The position numbers were made by a program, and so were the translations under genes. This document shows positions 52,038 through 62,667 of a stretch of 64,000 nt of DNA, piece after piece; the stretch's first letter is position 1; the number at the start of each line of letters is the position of its first letter. Where the stretch lies: positions 273,033 through 337,032 of the forward strand of contig NZ_KZ622864.1 in the NCBI RefSeq assembly GCF_002893095.1. The letters run 5' to 3'. Under the pieces are notes generated by a model, which saw only the letters and a list, made by a program, of their open reading frames with translations, was not told the DNA's origin and did no database searches. This stretch comes from Stenotrophomonas sp. VV52 (lineage in GTDB: Bacteria; Pseudomonadota; Gammaproteobacteria; Xanthomonadales; Xanthomonadaceae).

Positions 52038-52394
52038 TTACTTCCTGATCGCCTTGCGCGGGCCCTTGCGGGTGCGGGCGTTGGTACGGGTGCGCTGACC
52101 ACGCAGCGGCAGGCCGCGACGGTGACGCAGACCGCGGTAGCAGCCCAGGTCCATCAGGCGCTTGATCGCGATACCGATTTCACGGCGCAGATCGCCTTCC
52201 ACGATGTACTTGGCCACTTCCGAGCGCAGACGCTCGATTTCCGGCTCCGACAGATCGCGGATCTTGGTGGTCGAGGTCACGCCTGCAGCGTCGCAGACCT
52301 TCTTCGAACGGGTACGGCCGATGCCGTAAATGCTTTGCAACCCGACCCAGACATGCTTCTGGGCTGGCAGGTTGACGCCTGCAATACGCGCCAT
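52038..52394 (-). CDS. rpsM: 30S ribosomal protein S13
   Basis: A 118-residue head protein contacting the P-site tRNA. The true start [20 protein letters not shown] is at 52394; an open frame continues upstream without a plausible start. Its basic tail is [21 protein letters not shown]. It is the first gene of the alpha-type segment here, separated from secY by 366 bp. Confidence 0.98.
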   Translation of the reverse strand: MARIAGVNLPAQKHVWVGLQSIYGIGRTRSKKVCDAAGVTSTTKIRDLSEPEIERLRSEVAKYIVEGDLRREIGIAIKRLMDLGCYRGLRHRRGLPLRGQRTRTNARTRKGPRKAIRK

Positions 52395-52760
52395 GACGCG
52401 GTTCTCCAGCTGAGTGATGGCCGACAGCGCACCTTGGAGGCGCGCGGTTCCGGCGGGATGGATCAAAAATTGAACCAGCAATACTAACAAGGTTCCGGTG
52501 TGCTTGGAAGCCCGTGAAACCTGAAAGGTTTCATGGACCCGGCCCAGGGAGTGTGCCCAGGCTCCGGCGCCGGACCAGGTTGACCTCGATGGAAGGACCC
52601 TTGCGAGCCCTTCCGCCGGTGCCGCCCGCGCTACTCCAGCGCGGAACCACCCGATCTCACCCCCACCCGGAACCGCTGCGGGGGCCGCCCTTCGTTTGTG
52701 TGGCCAGGTCCGCGAAGCGGAGGACCATCACGTCAGGAAGACGAAAGTGTAACAGGCTTG
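52395..52760 (-). promoter_or_regulatory. Long secY-rpsM intergenic region
   Basis: 366 bp without a detectable gene; rpmJ (L36), often found here, is absent. Hairpins: TGAAACC/GGTTTCA at 52515-52533, CCGCGCT/AGCGCGG at 52627-52645, and a GGAAGG/CCTTCC pair near 52590-52620. The region may contain a separate rpsM promoter and the S4-binding leader known in E. coli; no clear -35/-10 pair is seen. Confidence 0.4.
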
Positions 52761-54116
52761 TCAGCCGCGGGCAAAACCGCCGCGGTTGCCGCCCTTCAGG
52801 TTGGCCTTCTTCAGAAGGCTCTCGTACTGGTGCGACATCAGGTGCGCCTGGATCTGCGCAATGAAGTCCATCACCACCACCACCACGATCAGCAGCGAGG
52901 TGCCGCCGAAGTAGAACGAGGCGTTCAGCTGCGTGCGCATGATTTCCGGCAGCAGGCAGACGATCACCAGGTAGGCCGAGCCGGCCGCGGTCAGGCGGGT
53001 CAGCACCCCATCGATGTAGTCGGCGGTGGCCTTGCCCGGACGGATGCCCGGAATCAGCGCGCCCGACTTCTTCAGGTTGTCGGCGGTTTCCTGCGAGTTG
53101 AACACCAGCGCGGTATAGAAGAACGCGAAACCGGTGATCAGCGCCGCGAACACGATCATGTGCAGCGGTTCACCCGGACCCAGAGCGTTGGCGACCTTCT
53201 GCAGCCAGGTGGCCGAGCTGGCCTGGCCGGACCACATGGCCAGGGTGGTCGGGAACGCCAGGATGCTGGAAGCGAAGATGGCCGGGATCACGCCCGCCAT
53301 GTTCAGCTTCAGCGGCAGGAACGAGGTCTGGTTCATGTACGCGTTGCGGCCGCCCTGGCGACGTGCGTAGTTCACCGTGATGCGGCGCTGGCCGCGTTCG
53401 ACGAACACCACGAAGAAGGTGAAGGCCAGCACCACCAGCGCGATCAGCAGCAGCTGGATGAACTGCAGGTTGCCTTCGCGGAACGCGTCGAAGGTGTGGA
53501 TGACCGCGCCCGGCAGGCCGGCCACGATGCCGGCGAAGATGATCAGCGACACGCCGTTGCCGATGCCACGCTCGGTGACCTGCTCGCCGACCCACATCAG
53601 GAAGATGGTGCCTGCGGTCAGCGCGACCACGGCGGTGAGCACGAAGCCCATGCCCGGCGCGTACACCACCGGCGCACCGGTCGGGGACAGCTGGTTCTGC
53701 AGCGCCAGCGCGATGCTGCCGCCCTGCACCACCGCCAGCAACACGGCGCCGATGCGTGAATATTGGGTGATCTTGCGACGGCCGGATTCACCTTCCTTCT
53801 GCAGCGCCTTGAGCGCCGGGAAGATGTGGACCGCCAGCTGCATCACGATGGACGCCGAAATGTACGGCATCACGTTCAGCGCAAAAATGCTGAAACGGTG
53901 CAGGGCGCCGCCCGAGAACATGTTGAACATGTCCACGATACCGCCGCCCTGCGCCTCCATGAGCGCAAGCATGGCATCGGGATTGACGCCCGGCACCGGC
54001 ACATAACAGCCGATGCGGTAGACGATCAAAGCCCCGACGACGAACAGCAGACGCTGGCGAAGTTCCGTGAACTTGCCGAGCCCGCCGCCCAGGTTACCAA
54101 TGCCAGCTTGCGCCAT
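52761..54116 (-). CDS. secY: Protein translocase subunit SecY
   Basis: A 451-residue ten-helix channel of the Sec translocon. Recognisable segments are [23 protein letters not shown], the plug/TM2 region ([18 protein letters not shown]), [26 protein letters not shown] ([14 protein letters not shown]) and the cytoplasmic loop [14 protein letters not shown]. It follows rplO after 3 bp. The C-terminal [16 protein letters not shown] is basic, as usual. Confidence 0.98.
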   Translation of the reverse strand: MAQAGIGNLGGGLGKFTELRQRLLFVVGALIVYRIGCYVPVPGVNPDAMLALMEAQGGGIVDMFNMFSGGALHRFSIFALNVMPYISASIVMQLAVHIFPALKALQKEGESGRRKITQYSRIGAVLLAVVQGGSIALALQNQLSPTGAPVVYAPGMGFVLTAVVALTAGTIFLMWVGEQVTERGIGNGVSLIIFAGIVAGLPGAVIHTFDAFREGNLQFIQLLLIALVVLAFTFFVVFVERGQRRITVNYARRQGGRNAYMNQTSFLPLKLNMAGVIPAIFASSILAFPTTLAMWSGQASSATWLQKVANALGPGEPLHMIVFAALITGFAFFYTALVFNSQETADNLKKSGALIPGIRPGKATADYIDGVLTRLTAAGSAYLVIVCLLPEIMRTQLNASFYFGGTSLLIVVVVVMDFIAQIQAHLMSHQYESLLKKANLKGGNRGGFARG

Positions 54117-54119
54117 GTC

Positions 54120-54563
54120 TTACTCCTGTACGCTGCCGCCGGCAGCTTCGATCGCGGCCTTGGCACCGGCCGTTGCTGCGACGCCCTTCAGGGTGAAGGC
54201 CTTGGTCAGGCCGCCCTTCATGACGATCTTGGCCTTCTTGGCCGTGCTCGGGACCAGCTTCGCAGCGCGCAGCGCGGCGAAATCGATCTCACCGGCTTCC
54301 AGGCGATCCAGCTGGTAGGACAGCACTTCAGCGGTGTCCTTGGCCATCTTGGAACGGAAGCCGATCTTCGGCAGACGACGCTGCATCGGGGTCTGGCCGC
54401 CTTCGAAGCCCGCCTTGATCTTGCCGCCACCCTTACGGGCGAACGAGCCCTTGTGACCGCGGCCGGCAGTCTTGCCCAGGCCAGAGCCGATACCGCGGCC
54501 GACGCGGGTGCGTTCGGTGCGGGCGCCCGGTGCCGGGCTCAGTTCATTGAGACGCATGGTCAT
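54120..54563 (-). CDS. rplO: 50S ribosomal protein L15
   Basis: A 147-residue protein with the Gly/Arg-rich L15 N terminus (RVGRGIGSGLGKTAGRGHKG) and GGQTPMQRRLPKIGF. The ATG at 54563 has GAGGAA upstream at good spacing; a second ATG lies six bases on. It is 4 bp from rpmD. Confidence 0.97.
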   Translation of the reverse strand: MTMRLNELSPAPGARTERTRVGRGIGSGLGKTAGRGHKGSFARKGGGKIKAGFEGGQTPMQRRLPKIGFRSKMAKDTAEVLSYQLDRLEAGEIDFAALRAAKLVPSTAKKAKIVMKGGLTKAFTLKGVAATAGAKAAIEAAGGSVQE

Positions 54564-54567
54564 TGGA

Positions 54568-54753
54568 TTATTCCTCAACCTTGACGAGGTAGTGGACCTT
54601 GTTGATCAGACCGCGAACCTGCGGGCTGTCCTTCAGTTCACGCACATCGTTGAGCTTGTTCAGGCCCAGGGCACGCACCGACAGGCGGTGACGCGACTGG
54701 GAGCCACGCAGGCCACGCACCAGGCGGACCTTGACAGTCTTGTCATTAGCCAT
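54568..54753 (-). CDS. rpmD: 50S ribosomal protein L30
   Basis: A 61-residue small protein. [20 protein letters not shown] and [20 protein letters not shown] match L30. It overlaps the end of rpsE by 8 bp. Confidence 0.96.
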   Translation of the reverse strand: MANDKTVKVRLVRGLRGSQSRHRLSVRALGLNKLNDVRELKDSPQVRGLINKVHYLVKVEE

Positions 54754-55288
54754 GGTTGAGATCCTCCACCTTCTTGCCGCGCTTGGCCGCGATGCGGGCC
54801 GGCGACTGCATTTCAGTCAGGCCCTTCAGCGTGGCACGGACCAGGTTGATCGGGTTACGCGAACCGACGGCCTTGGCCAGCACGTTCTTGACGCCAACGG
54901 CTTCCAGGACGGCGCGCATGGCACCACCGGCGATCACACCGGTACCTTCCGAGGCCGGCATCATGAACACGCGGGCTGCGCCGTGGCCGGACTTCACCGG
55001 GTGCCACAGGGTGCCGTTGTTCAGGTCGACGTCGGCCAGGTTCTTGCGGGCCTGCTCCATCGACTTCTGGATGGCGACCGGCACTTCGCGCGCCTTGCCA
55101 TAACCGAAACCGACCTTGCCTGCGCCGTCACCGACCACGGTCAGTGCGGTGAAGGTGAACTGGCGGCCACCCTTGACGGTCTTGCTGACGCGGTTGACCG
55201 CGACCAGCTTTTCGATCATGCCGTCGTCGACTTTCTCTTCGCGGTTACGGTCGCGATCGCGACCCCGCTGCTGACGTTCTTCTGCCAT
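54746..55288 (-). CDS. rpsE: 30S ribosomal protein S5
   Basis: A 180-residue protein with a highly charged N-terminal tail ([15 protein letters not shown]), the double-stranded RNA-binding domain ([20 protein letters not shown]) and the fidelity-linked core [19 protein letters not shown]. It lies 158 bp after rplR, an unusually wide gap with two hairpins. Confidence 0.98.
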   Translation of the reverse strand: MAEERQQRGRDRDRNREEKVDDGMIEKLVAVNRVSKTVKGGRQFTFTALTVVGDGAGKVGFGYGKAREVPVAIQKSMEQARKNLADVDLNNGTLWHPVKSGHGAARVFMMPASEGTGVIAGGAMRAVLEAVGVKNVLAKAVGSRNPINLVRATLKGLTEMQSPARIAAKRGKKVEDLNHG

Positions 55289-55446
55289 GTTGATTCCTTG
55301 ATTGATTGGGTATGTACGGCTCGAGGCCGCTTATAGCTGTGAGTTGAAGCGGTGGATCGAGCGCCCCTGCAGAAGAAGGACGTCGCCCGGCACAGCCCGT
55401 GCCGGCAGGCAGGCGGAAGCGGGGACCTGCCCCGCTTCCTTATCCC
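55289..55446 (-). other. Hairpin-rich rplR-rpsE gap
   Basis: 158 bp inside the spc block. On the minus strand, a GGAAGCGGGG/CCCCGCTTCC hairpin lies directly after the rplR stop, followed by a CCGGCACGGG/CTGTGCCGG hairpin. No T run or gene is seen. Confidence 0.5.
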
Positions 55447-55800
55447 TTAGAACTGCAGGCCGCCTTCGCGGGCTGCATCGGCCAGTGCCTTGATGCGACC
55501 GTGGTAGCGGTAGCCCGAGCGGTCGAACGCGACCTTCTCGATGCCCGCAGCCTTGGCGCGCTCGGCGACCAGCTTGCCGACCTTGGCGGCGGCGTCGCTG
55601 TTCTTGCCGTTCTTCAGGCCTTCCTTGACGTCGGCCTGGGTGGTGTTGGCAGCAGCCAGCACCTTGGAGCCGTCGGCGGTGAAGACCTGTGCGTACAGGT
55701 GCTGACCGGTGCGCAGCACCGACAGGCGCGGCACGCCGAGGATGCGGATGTGCGCGCGGGTGGACTTGGCGCGACGCAGGCGAGCGATGTTCTTGTTCAT
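55447..55800 (-). CDS. rplR: 50S ribosomal protein L18
   Basis: A 117-residue 5S rRNA-binding protein: [40 protein letters not shown] and [20 protein letters not shown]. It follows rplF after 58 bp. Confidence 0.97.
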   Translation of the reverse strand: MNKNIARLRRAKSTRAHIRILGVPRLSVLRTGQHLYAQVFTADGSKVLAAANTTQADVKEGLKNGKNSDAAAKVGKLVAERAKAAGIEKVAFDRSGYRYHGRIKALADAAREGGLQF

Positions 55801-55858
55801 GTGTATGTTCCTTGAAAGCTGAAGACAGGATGCTTCCCTCGAAGAGAGGGACTCGCCC

Positions 55859-56386
55859 TTACGCCTTCTTGGCTTCCTTACGGATGATGACTTCGTCGGA
55901 GTACTTCACGCCCTTGCCCTTGTACGGCTCCGGCTTGCGGTACGCACGGATCTTGGCGGCAACTTCGCCCACCAGCTGCTTGTCCGCGCCCTGGACCAGG
56001 ATCTCGGTCTGGGTCGGGGTGGTGATGGTGATGCCTTCCGGCGCCACGTACACGACCGGGTGCGAGAAACCGAGCGACAGGCTCAGGTCCTTGCCCTGCA
56101 TGGCAGCACGGTAACCCACGCCGACCAGCTCGAGCTTGCGCTCGAAACCTTCGGTGACGCCCTTGACCATGTTGGCCAGGATGGCGCGCACGGTACCGGT
56201 CAGCGGGACCAGGTTCGCGTCGTTGGCGGCCAGGGTGGCAACGCCGTCTTCCACGGTGATTTCAACGCCAGCAACCTTCGGCAGCGACAGGGTGCCCTTC
56301 GGGCCCTTCACGCTGACGGATTCCGGCTGGATGTTCAGTTCAACGCCCTTGGGCAGGTTGACCGGCTTCTTGGCTACGCGGGACAT
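55859..56386 (-). CDS. rplF: 50S ribosomal protein L6
   Basis: A 175-residue protein near the factor-binding site. The start is [19 protein letters not shown], and the C-terminal signature is [18 protein letters not shown]. It lies 18 bp after rpsH. Confidence 0.98.
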   Translation of the reverse strand: MSRVAKKPVNLPKGVELNIQPESVSVKGPKGTLSLPKVAGVEITVEDGVATLAANDANLVPLTGTVRAILANMVKGVTEGFERKLELVGVGYRAAMQGKDLSLSLGFSHPVVYVAPEGITITTPTQTEILVQGADKQLVGEVAAKIRAYRKPEPYKGKGVKYSDEVIIRKEAKKA

Positions 56387-56404
56387 ATGTTTCTCCTTCT
56401 CGCC

Positions 56405-56803
56405 TTAGGCCACGAAGCACAGGACTTCGCCGCCGACGCCCAACTGGCGCGCCTGCGCATCAGTCATGATGCCCTTGGAGGTGGAAATGATGGAAATGCC
56501 CAGGCCGTTCAGGACCTTCGGCAGCTCGGACTTGCCACGGTACTGGCGCAGACCCGAACGCGAGAAGCGCTTCAGGGTCTCGATGACCGGCTTGCCCTCG
56601 AAATACTTCAGGACGATTTCAAGCTCGGCCTTGTTGTTCTCGGTCTTGGTCACGCGCAGGTCGGTGATGTAGCCTTCGGCCTTCAACACTTCTGCGATTG
56701 CAACCTTGATCTTGGAGGACGGCGCCTTCACCGTCTGCTTGCCCACCGCGGCCGCATTCTTGATGCGTACCAGCAGGTCGGCGATGGGATCAGTCATGCT
56801 CAT
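56405..56803 (-). CDS. rpsH: 30S ribosomal protein S8
   Basis: A 132-residue primary 16S rRNA-binding protein: [15 protein letters not shown] and the C-terminal [23 protein letters not shown] 56803 has AAAGG at good spacing. In E. coli S8 represses the spc operon at the rplE leader. Here a 257-bp insertion-like gap with a terminator separates it from rpsN. Confidence 0.97.
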   Translation of the reverse strand: MSMTDPIADLLVRIKNAAAVGKQTVKAPSSKIKVAIAEVLKAEGYITDLRVTKTENNKAELEIVLKYFEGKPVIETLKRFSRSGLRQYRGKSELPKVLNGLGISIISTSKGIMTDAQARQLGVGGEVLCFVA

Positions 56804-56919
56804 AGTCGATACCTTTGAGTGCACCGATATCCGCTTTCGCGAAAATCTAGCTGTTTTTGAAAATCTGGGATGGGCCAGGACCCTTGGAACATGAACCAGC
56901 GGGCGGAGCCCCCTGCTTC

Positions 56920-56942
56920 AGCGGGGCAGAGCCCCGCTCTAC
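56920..56942 (-). repeat. GTAG palindrome inside the spc operon
   Basis: AGCGGGG/CCCCGCT stem ending CTAC, within the rpsN-rpsH gap. Confidence 0.65.
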
Positions 56943-56980
56943 CCCCTGCCCCTGACGAGGCAAGACCGGGAGTATACGAC

Positions 56981-57010
56981 AAAAAGAGCCCGACTTGCGT
57001 CGGGCTCTTT
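56981..57010 (-). terminator. Strong intrinsic terminator between rpsN and rpsH
   Basis: A perfect 12-bp stem (56983-56994 with 56999-57010) with a 4-nt loop. On the minus strand it is followed by five Ts. A second hairpin (AGAGG-TGAACC/GGTTCA-CCTCT, 57015-57044) precedes it. It lies in the reading direction of the operon. Confidence 0.85.
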
Positions 57011-57060
57011 CGAGAGAGGATGAACCTGAACGGGTTCACCCTCTTCCAGGGAGTGATCCC

Positions 57061-57366
57061 TTACCAGCTTGCCTTGCGCAGGCCCGGCACGTCGCCGCGC
57101 ATGGTGGCTTCGCGCAGCTTGTTGCGGCCGAGGCCGAACTTGCTGTACACGCCACGCGGACGGCCCGACAGTTCGCAACGGTTGCGGTGGCGGCTCGGCG
57201 ACGAATCGCGCGGCAGCTTCTGCAACTTGATCACGGCCTGTTCCTTCTCTTCGTACGTCGCGGTCGTGCTGGAGATGATCTTCTTCAGCTCTTCACGCTT
57301 GCCGGCATACTTCTGGGCCAGCTTCGCACGCTTCAGGTCGCGGTTGACCATGGAGGTCTTTGCCAT
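57061..57366 (-). CDS. rpsN: 30S ribosomal protein S14
   Basis: A 101-residue S14 of the long, zinc-free type (no CxxC pairs). It opens [20 protein letters not shown] and contains [20 protein letters not shown]. It lies 18 bp after rplE. The wide downstream gap is exceptional for this operon. Confidence 0.98.
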   Translation of the reverse strand: MAKTSMVNRDLKRAKLAQKYAGKREELKKIISSTTATYEEKEQAVIKLQKLPRDSSPSRHRNRCELSGRPRGVYSKFGLGRNKLREATMRGDVPGLRKASW

Positions 57367-57384
57367 TTCGGTATCCTCGACGTA

Positions 57385-57927
57385 TCAGTTACGGAACGGG
57401 AACTTGAACGCTGCGAGCAGCGCCTTCGCTTCCGCGTCGGTCTTGGCGGTGGTGGTGATGGCGATATCCATGCCGCGGATCGCGTCGACAGCGTCGAAGT
57501 CGATTTCCGGGAAGATGATCTGCTCCTTCACACCCATGTTGAAGTTGCCGCGACCGTCGAAGGAACGACCCGAGACACCACGGAAGTCGCGCACGCGCGG
57601 CAGCGAGATGTTGATCAGGCGGTCCAGGAACTCATACATCTTGGCACGACGCAGCGTGGTCTTGCAGCCGATCGGCCAGCCATCGCGGATCTTGAACGAA
57701 GCCACCGACACGCGGGACTTGGTCACGATCGGCTTCTGGCCGGAGACCTTGGCCATGTCGGCCACGGCGTTTTCCAGGATCTTCTTGTTGGTCGCGGCTT
57801 CGCCCACACCCATGTTCAGGGTGATCTTGACCAGCTTCGGAACCTGCATCGGATTGGAGTAGCCGAACTGCTTCATCAGCGCCGGCACCACTTCGTCCTG
57901 GTAGAACTTTTCGAGACGGGAACTCAT
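57385..57927 (-). CDS. rplE: 50S ribosomal protein L5
   Basis: A 180-residue 5S rRNA-binding protein: [33 protein letters not shown], and [23 protein letters not shown] 57927 has GAGGAA eight bases upstream and is preferred to a GTG two codons earlier. Confidence 0.98.
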   Translation of the reverse strand: MSSRLEKFYQDEVVPALMKQFGYSNPMQVPKLVKITLNMGVGEAATNKKILENAVADMAKVSGQKPIVTKSRVSVASFKIRDGWPIGCKTTLRRAKMYEFLDRLINISLPRVRDFRGVSGRSFDGRGNFNMGVKEQIIFPEIDFDAVDAIRGMDIAITTTAKTDAEAKALLAAFKFPFRN

Positions 57928-57938
57928 CTTCACATTCC

Positions 57939-58256
57939 TCAGGCGTCGAGCGCCTCACCGCTGGAGCGGAACACACGCAGTTTGCGTCCATCCTCCAGCA
58001 CCTTGAAGCCAACGCGTTCGCCCTTGCCCGAAGCCGGGTTGAGCACGTTCACGTTGGAGATATGGATCGACGCTTCACGCTCGACCACGCCGCCGGCAAC
58101 GCCTGCCTGCGGGTTCGGCTTGGTGTGGCGCTTGACGATGTTCACGTTGGCGACGATCACACGATCGCCGTCGACGCGGACGACTTCGCCCTGCTTGCCC
58201 TTGTCCTTGCCGGTGTTGACGACGACCTGGTCGCCCTTCTTGATACGGTTAGCCAT
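57939..58256 (-). CDS. rplX: 50S ribosomal protein L24
   Basis: A 105-residue assembly initiator with a KOW motif: [20 protein letters not shown] and [20 protein letters not shown]. It is 11 bp from rplE. Confidence 0.98.
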   Translation of the reverse strand: MANRIKKGDQVVVNTGKDKGKQGEVVRVDGDRVIVANVNIVKRHTKPNPQAGVAGGVVEREASIHISNVNVLNPASGKGERVGFKVLEDGRKLRVFRSSGEALDA

Positions 58257-58272
58257 GATTATCTCCTGTCGC

Positions 58273-58641
58273 TCACAGCACTTCGGGAGCGAGCGAGACG
58301 ATCTTCATGAACTTCTCCGAACGAAGTTCACGGGTCACCGGCCCGAAGATGCGGGTGCCGATCGGCTCTTGCTTGTTGTTGAGCAGGACCGCGGCGTTGC
58401 CGTCGAAACGGATCAGCGAGCCATCGGCGCGACGCACACCCTTGCGGGTACGCACCACGACGGCGTCATACACTTCACCCTTCTTGACCTTGCCGCGCGG
58501 GATCGCATCCTTCACGGTGACCTTGATGATGTCGCCGATGCCGGCGTAACGGCGCTTGGAACCACCCAGCACCTTGAAGCACATCACCTGCTTGGCACCC
58601 GAGTTGTCCGCGACGTCAAGGTAGCTCTGCATCTGGATCAT
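58273..58641 (-). CDS. rplN: 50S ribosomal protein L14
   Basis: A 122-residue protein at the subunit interface: [20 protein letters not shown] and the central [20 protein letters not shown]. It is 16 bp from rplX. Confidence 0.98.
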   Translation of the reverse strand: MIQMQSYLDVADNSGAKQVMCFKVLGGSKRRYAGIGDIIKVTVKDAIPRGKVKKGEVYDAVVVRTRKGVRRADGSLIRFDGNAAVLLNNKQEPIGTRIFGPVTRELRSEKFMKIVSLAPEVL

Positions 58642-58654
58642 GATTCAGATCTCC

Positions 58655-58924
58655 TTATTGAGCCGCACGCGTGATGACTTCCACCACGCGCCAGTTCTTG
58701 GTCTTGGACATCGGAGCAATCTCGGTCACGCGCACGACATCACCTTCGTTGCAGGTGTTGTCGGCATCGTGGGCGTGCAGCTTGGTCGAACGCTTGATGT
58801 ACTTGCCGTACAGGGCGTGCTTGACCAGGCGTTCCACCAGCACGGTGACCGTCTTGTCCATCTTGTTGCTGACGACACGGCCTTCGACCGTGCGCAGCGC
58901 CTTGTTTTCAGTATTGTCGCTCAT
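58655..58924 (-). CDS. rpsQ: 30S ribosomal protein S17
   Basis: An 89-residue OB-fold protein: [20 protein letters not shown] and [23 protein letters not shown] 58924 is nine bases from AAGG and is preferred to ATG 58933, which sits on the ribosome site. Confidence 0.97.
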   Translation of the reverse strand: MSDNTENKALRTVEGRVVSNKMDKTVTVLVERLVKHALYGKYIKRSTKLHAHDADNTCNEGDVVRVTEIAPMSKTKNWRVVEVITRAAQ

Positions 58925-58935
58925 CGCGGCCATCC

Positions 58936-59121
58936 TTACTTGGTGCTGCCGAGCAGGGTCTTGACGCGAGCAATCTCGCGGCGCACCCGGCGGGTTTCGT
59001 GAGTCTTCGGCAGCTGCCCGGTGACCTGCTGCATGCGCAGTGCGAACTGCTCCTTACGCAGGTCAACCAAATGGGACTTCAGGTCGTCAGCCGACTTTTC
59101 GCGAAGTTGTTTGATATCCAT
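58936..59121 (-). CDS. rpmC: 50S ribosomal protein L29
   Basis: A 61-residue helical protein near the tunnel exit: [20 protein letters not shown] and [17 protein letters not shown]. The start overlaps the rplP stop by one base (TAATG). Confidence 0.97.
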   Translation of the reverse strand: MDIKQLREKSADDLKSHLVDLRKEQFALRMQQVTGQLPKTHETRRVRREIARVKTLLGSTK

Positions 59122-59534
59122 TACATCACCGTCCGGGTCACGAAGGTGGTGGTCACGGAGAGCTTGGCAGCGGCCAGGCGGAACGCCTCGCGTGCCACGT
59201 CTTCTGCAACACCTTCAATTTCATAGATCATGCGGCCGGGCTGGATCTGGGCTACCCAGTATTCCACGTTGCCCTTACCAGAACCCATTCGGACTTCGAT
59301 GGGCTTCTTGGTGATCGGCTTGTCCGGGAACACTCGGATCCACATCTTGCCACCGCGCTTGACGTAGCGGCTGATCGAGCGGCGGGCCGCTTCGATCTGG
59401 CGCGCGGTCAGCTGACCGTGGGCGGTTGCCTTCAGGCCGTACTCGCCGAAGCTGACAGCGTTGGCGCTCCAGCTCAGGCCATCGTTACGGCCCTTGTGTA
59501 CCTTGCGGTACTTGGTTCGCTTGGGTTGCAACAT
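59121..59534 (-). CDS. rplP: 50S ribosomal protein L16
   Basis: A 137-residue protein at the A-site side of the peptidyl-transferase centre: [40 protein letters not shown] and [17 protein letters not shown]. It lies 5 bp after rpsC. Confidence 0.98.
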   Translation of the reverse strand: MLQPKRTKYRKVHKGRNDGLSWSANAVSFGEYGLKATAHGQLTARQIEAARRSISRYVKRGGKMWIRVFPDKPITKKPIEVRMGSGKGNVEYWVAQIQPGRMIYEIEGVAEDVAREAFRLAAAKLSVTTTFVTRTVM

Positions 59535-59539
59535 TGTCG

Positions 59540-60274
59540 TTACCTCGCTTCACGGGCCGGGCGCTGACGGTCACCGCGGTCGCCGCGATCGTTACGATCG
59601 TTGCGCGACGGGGTGTCGTCCTGCTTTTCCTGGCCAACCTGGGAGAAATCGAAAACCTCGCCCTTGTAGATCCAGACCTTGATGCCGATGATGCCGTAGG
59701 TCGTCTTGGCTTCAGCGAAGCCATAGTCGATGTCGGCACGCAGCGTGTGCAGCGGCACGCGGCCTTCGCGGTACCACTCCGAACGGGCGATTTCAGCACC
59801 GTTCAAGCGGCCACCGACGTTGACCTTGATGCCCAGGGCACCCAGGCGCATCGCGTTGCCGACCGAGCGCTTCATGGCGCGGCGGAACATGATGCGACGC
59901 TCCAGCTGCTGCGCGATCGACTCGGCAACCAGCTGTGCGTCCAGCTCGGGCTTGCGCACTTCGGTGACGTTGATGTGCGCCGGGACGCCCATCATTTCGC
60001 TCACTTCCTTGCGCAGCTTTTCGATGTCCTCGCCACGCTTGCCGATCACTACGCCCGGACGGGCGGTGTGGATCGTCACGCGGGCGGTCTTCGCCGGACG
60101 CTCGATGAGGATCTTGCTGATGCCGGCCTGCGCGAGCTTCTTGCGCAGCATGTCCCGCACCTTCAGGTCGGCCGCCAGATAACCAGCGAACTCGGCCTTG
60201 TTGGCGTACCACTTGGAGTTCCAGTCCTTGGAAATGCCGAGGCGGATACCAATCGGATGAACTTTATGACCCAT
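59540..60274 (-). CDS. rpsC: 30S ribosomal protein S3
   Basis: A 244-residue mRNA-entry protein: [22 protein letters not shown] domain motif [14 protein letters not shown], and [17 protein letters not shown] C domain. It has an unusual charged tail ([20 protein letters not shown]). Confidence 0.98.
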   Translation of the reverse strand: MGHKVHPIGIRLGISKDWNSKWYANKAEFAGYLAADLKVRDMLRKKLAQAGISKILIERPAKTARVTIHTARPGVVIGKRGEDIEKLRKEVSEMMGVPAHINVTEVRKPELDAQLVAESIAQQLERRIMFRRAMKRSVGNAMRLGALGIKVNVGGRLNGAEIARSEWYREGRVPLHTLRADIDYGFAEAKTTYGIIGIKVWIYKGEVFDFSQVGQEKQDDTPSRNDRNDRGDRGDRQRPAREAR

Positions 60275-60291
60275 GGTGTTTTCCTTTCCGC

Positions 60292-60627
60292 TTACTTGCC
60301 GGCGCCCACAACCACAGTGATGTGGCTGGTGCGCTTGAGGATGCGGGTGCCGCGGCCTTTCGCCCGCGCCATGAAACGCTTCAGGGTCGGACCTTCATCA
60401 ACCATGATGGTCTGAACCTTCAGCTCGTCGACGTCGGCGCCCTGGTTGTTCTCGGCATTGGCAATAGCCGACTCCACCACCTTCTTGATCAGGTGGGCAG
60501 CCTTCTTGTCCGAGAACTTCAGCAGGTTGACCGCACGCTCGGCCGGCAGGCCGCGCACCTGGTCAGCGACCAGGCGGGCTTTCTGCGCAGAGATGCGCGC
60601 GGAGCGCAGGATTGCTTTCGCTTCCAT
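60292..60627 (-). CDS. rplV: 50S ribosomal protein L22
   Basis: A 111-residue exit-tunnel protein: [20 protein letters not shown] and the tunnel loop region [23 protein letters not shown] 60627 is at proper spacing from AGGAGAG; ATG 60633 is too close. Confidence 0.97.
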   Translation of the reverse strand: MEAKAILRSARISAQKARLVADQVRGLPAERAVNLLKFSDKKAAHLIKKVVESAIANAENNQGADVDELKVQTIMVDEGPTLKRFMARAKGRGTRILKRTSHITVVVGAGK

Positions 60628-60639
60628 TGTCATCTCTCC

Positions 60640-60909
60640 TTACTTGCCCGACTTCTTGTCACCACCGTGACCCTTGAAGGTCCGGGTGATGGCAAATTCG
60701 CCGAGCTTGTGGCCGACCATGTTCTCGTTGACGAGCACCGGAACGTGGTTCTTACCGTTATGAACGGCGATGGTGATGCCTACCATTTCCGGCAGGATCA
60801 TCGAACGGCGCGACCAGGTCTTGATCGGCTTCTTGCTACCCGCAGCGGACTCCACCTTCTTGACGAGGTGGTGATCGACGAACGGGCCCTTCTTGAGTGA
60901 ACGTGCCAT
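60640..60909 (-). CDS. rpsS: 30S ribosomal protein S19
   Basis: An 89-residue head protein partnering S13: [40 protein letters not shown] and [15 protein letters not shown]. Confidence 0.98.
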   Translation of the reverse strand: MARSLKKGPFVDHHLVKKVESAAGSKKPIKTWSRRSMILPEMVGITIAVHNGKNHVPVLVNENMVGHKLGEFAITRTFKGHGGDKKSGK

Positions 60910-60915
60910 GGTCGA

Positions 60916-61743
60916 TTAGCCCCTACGATCGCGGACGATGAATTGCTGGGTGCGCTTGTTCTTGCGCGTCTTGTAGCCCTTGGTCGGGACACCCCACGGG
61001 GTGACCGGATGCGGGTTACCCTGGCCGGCCTTCGCCTCACCACCACCGTGCGGGTGGTCGACCGGGTTCATGGCAGCACCACGAACGGTCGGGCGGACAC
61101 CGCGCCAGCGCTTCGCGCCAGCCTTGCCCAGCTTTTCCAGGTTGTGTTCGTCGTTACCGACTTCACCGATGGTGGCGCGGCACTCGACCGGCACCTTGCG
61201 CATTTCACCCGAGCGCAGGCGCAGGGTGGCGAAGACGCCTTCACGAGCGACGAGCTGCACGGCAGCGCCGGCGGCACGCGCGATCTGTGCACCCTTGCCC
61301 GGCTTCAGTTCGATGCCGTGGACAGTGGTACCGACCGGGATGTTGCGCAGCGGCAGGGTGTTACCGGCCTTGATCGGCGCATCCGAACCCGCGATCACCT
61401 GGTCACCGGCCTTCAGGCCCTTCGGTGCGATGATGTAGCGGCGTTCGCCGTCGACGTAGCACAGCAGGGCGATATGGGCGGTGCGGTTCGGATCGTATTC
61501 GATGCGTTCCACGCGCGCCGGAATGCCTTCCTTGTTGCGCTTGAAGTCGATCAGACGGTAGTGCTGCTTGTGACCACCGCCCACGTGACGGGTGGTGATG
61601 CGACCGTGGTGGTTACGACCACCGGAATTGCTCTTCGGCTCCAGCAACGCTGCGTGCGGTGCGCCCTTGTGCAGATCGGGCGTAACCACGCGCACGGCCG
61701 AACGGCGGCCGGGGGAAGTGGGCTTGAATTTCATCAATGGCAT
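60916..61743 (-). CDS. rplB: 50S ribosomal protein L2
   Basis: A 275-residue protein needed for peptidyl transfer and subunit joining: [40 protein letters not shown] and the universally conserved [19 protein letters not shown] precedes the ATG at 61743. Confidence 0.98.
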   Translation of the reverse strand: MPLMKFKPTSPGRRSAVRVVTPDLHKGAPHAALLEPKSNSGGRNHHGRITTRHVGGGHKQHYRLIDFKRNKEGIPARVERIEYDPNRTAHIALLCYVDGERRYIIAPKGLKAGDQVIAGSDAPIKAGNTLPLRNIPVGTTVHGIELKPGKGAQIARAAGAAVQLVAREGVFATLRLRSGEMRKVPVECRATIGEVGNDEHNLEKLGKAGAKRWRGVRPTVRGAAMNPVDHPHGGGEAKAGQGNPHPVTPWGVPTKGYKTRKNKRTQQFIVRDRRG

Positions 61744-61753
61744 GGGATGTACC

Positions 61754-62053
61754 TCAGGCCTTGGCCGTTACATCGATGGACTGGCCATCGGCGAGACGCA
61801 CGTATGCCTTGCGCCAATCGCCGCGACGGCCGTTGCGGTTACGGAAGGACTTGTTCTTGCCCTTCACGTTCAGCACGTTGACCGCTTCGACCTTGACGTC
61901 GAACAGCTGCTCGACCGCGGCCTTTACATCGGCCTTGGTGGCTTCGTTCGAGATCTCGAAGACATACTGGTTGGAATGTTCCTGCAGGCGCGCGGTCTTT
62001 TCGGAGACACGCGGGGCACGCAGCACGCTGAAGATTTTTTCGTTGCTGTTCAT
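61754..62053 (-). CDS. rplW: 50S ribosomal protein L23
   Basis: A 99-residue exit-site protein that docks trigger factor and [23 protein letters not shown] and [23 protein letters not shown] 62053 overlaps the rplD stop as ATGA. Confidence 0.97.
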   Translation of the reverse strand: MNSNEKIFSVLRAPRVSEKTARLQEHSNQYVFEISNEATKADVKAAVEQLFDVKVEAVNVLNVKGKNKSFRNRNGRRGDWRKAYVRLADGQSIDVTAKA

Positions 62054-62655
62054 GCCAGCCACTCCTCGACCTTCTTGACCGCATCAGCGGTGATGACGAC
62101 CGTGTCGGCACCGACCAGCGACACCGGGTCCAGGCCCTGGACGTCACGCACTTCCACGTAGGGAACGTTGCGTGCGGACAGGTACAGGTGCTCGGAGGCT
62201 TCCTCGGTGACGATCAGCGGGCGCTTGCCCACTTCCAGGCCGGCCAGCTTGGCGATCAGACCCTTCGTGCTGGTCGCTTCGACGTCGAAGGACTCCACGA
62301 TGGTCAGGCGGCCCTGACGGTTCAGCTCGGACAGGATCGCGCACATGGCGGCACGGTACTGCTTGCGGTTGACCTTCTGCTCGAAGCTGCGCGGCTTGGC
62401 CGCGAAGGTGACACCGCCGCCGACGAAGATCGGAGCCGTCAGCGCGCCATGACGCGCACCGCCGCCCTTCTGCTTCTTCGACTTCTTGGTGGTACCAGCC
62501 ACTTCAGAGCGAGTCTTCTGTGCCTTGGTGCCGGCGCGACCGGCGTTGCGATAGGCGACGACGACCTGGTGGACCAGATCTTCGCTGAAATCGCGACCGA
62601 ACACGGCATCGGAGACCGAGACCTTGTTGTTGCTACCCGTGATAACGAGTTCCAT
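62050..62655 (-). CDS. rplD: 50S ribosomal protein L4
   Basis: A 201-residue protein, the same length as E. coli L4, with the tunnel loop [20 protein letters not shown] and [20 protein letters not shown]. In E. coli L4 represses the S10 operon via its leader; the leader here is structured too. ATG 62655 is at better spacing from AGGAGAG than 62661. Confidence 0.97.
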   Translation of the reverse strand: MELVITGSNNKVSVSDAVFGRDFSEDLVHQVVVAYRNAGRAGTKAQKTRSEVAGTTKKSKKQKGGGARHGALTAPIFVGGGVTFAAKPRSFEQKVNRKQYRAAMCAILSELNRQGRLTIVESFDVEATSTKGLIAKLAGLEVGKRPLIVTEEASEHLYLSARNVPYVEVRDVQGLDPVSLVGADTVVITADAVKKVEEWLA

Positions 62656-62667
62656 CGTCATCTCTCC

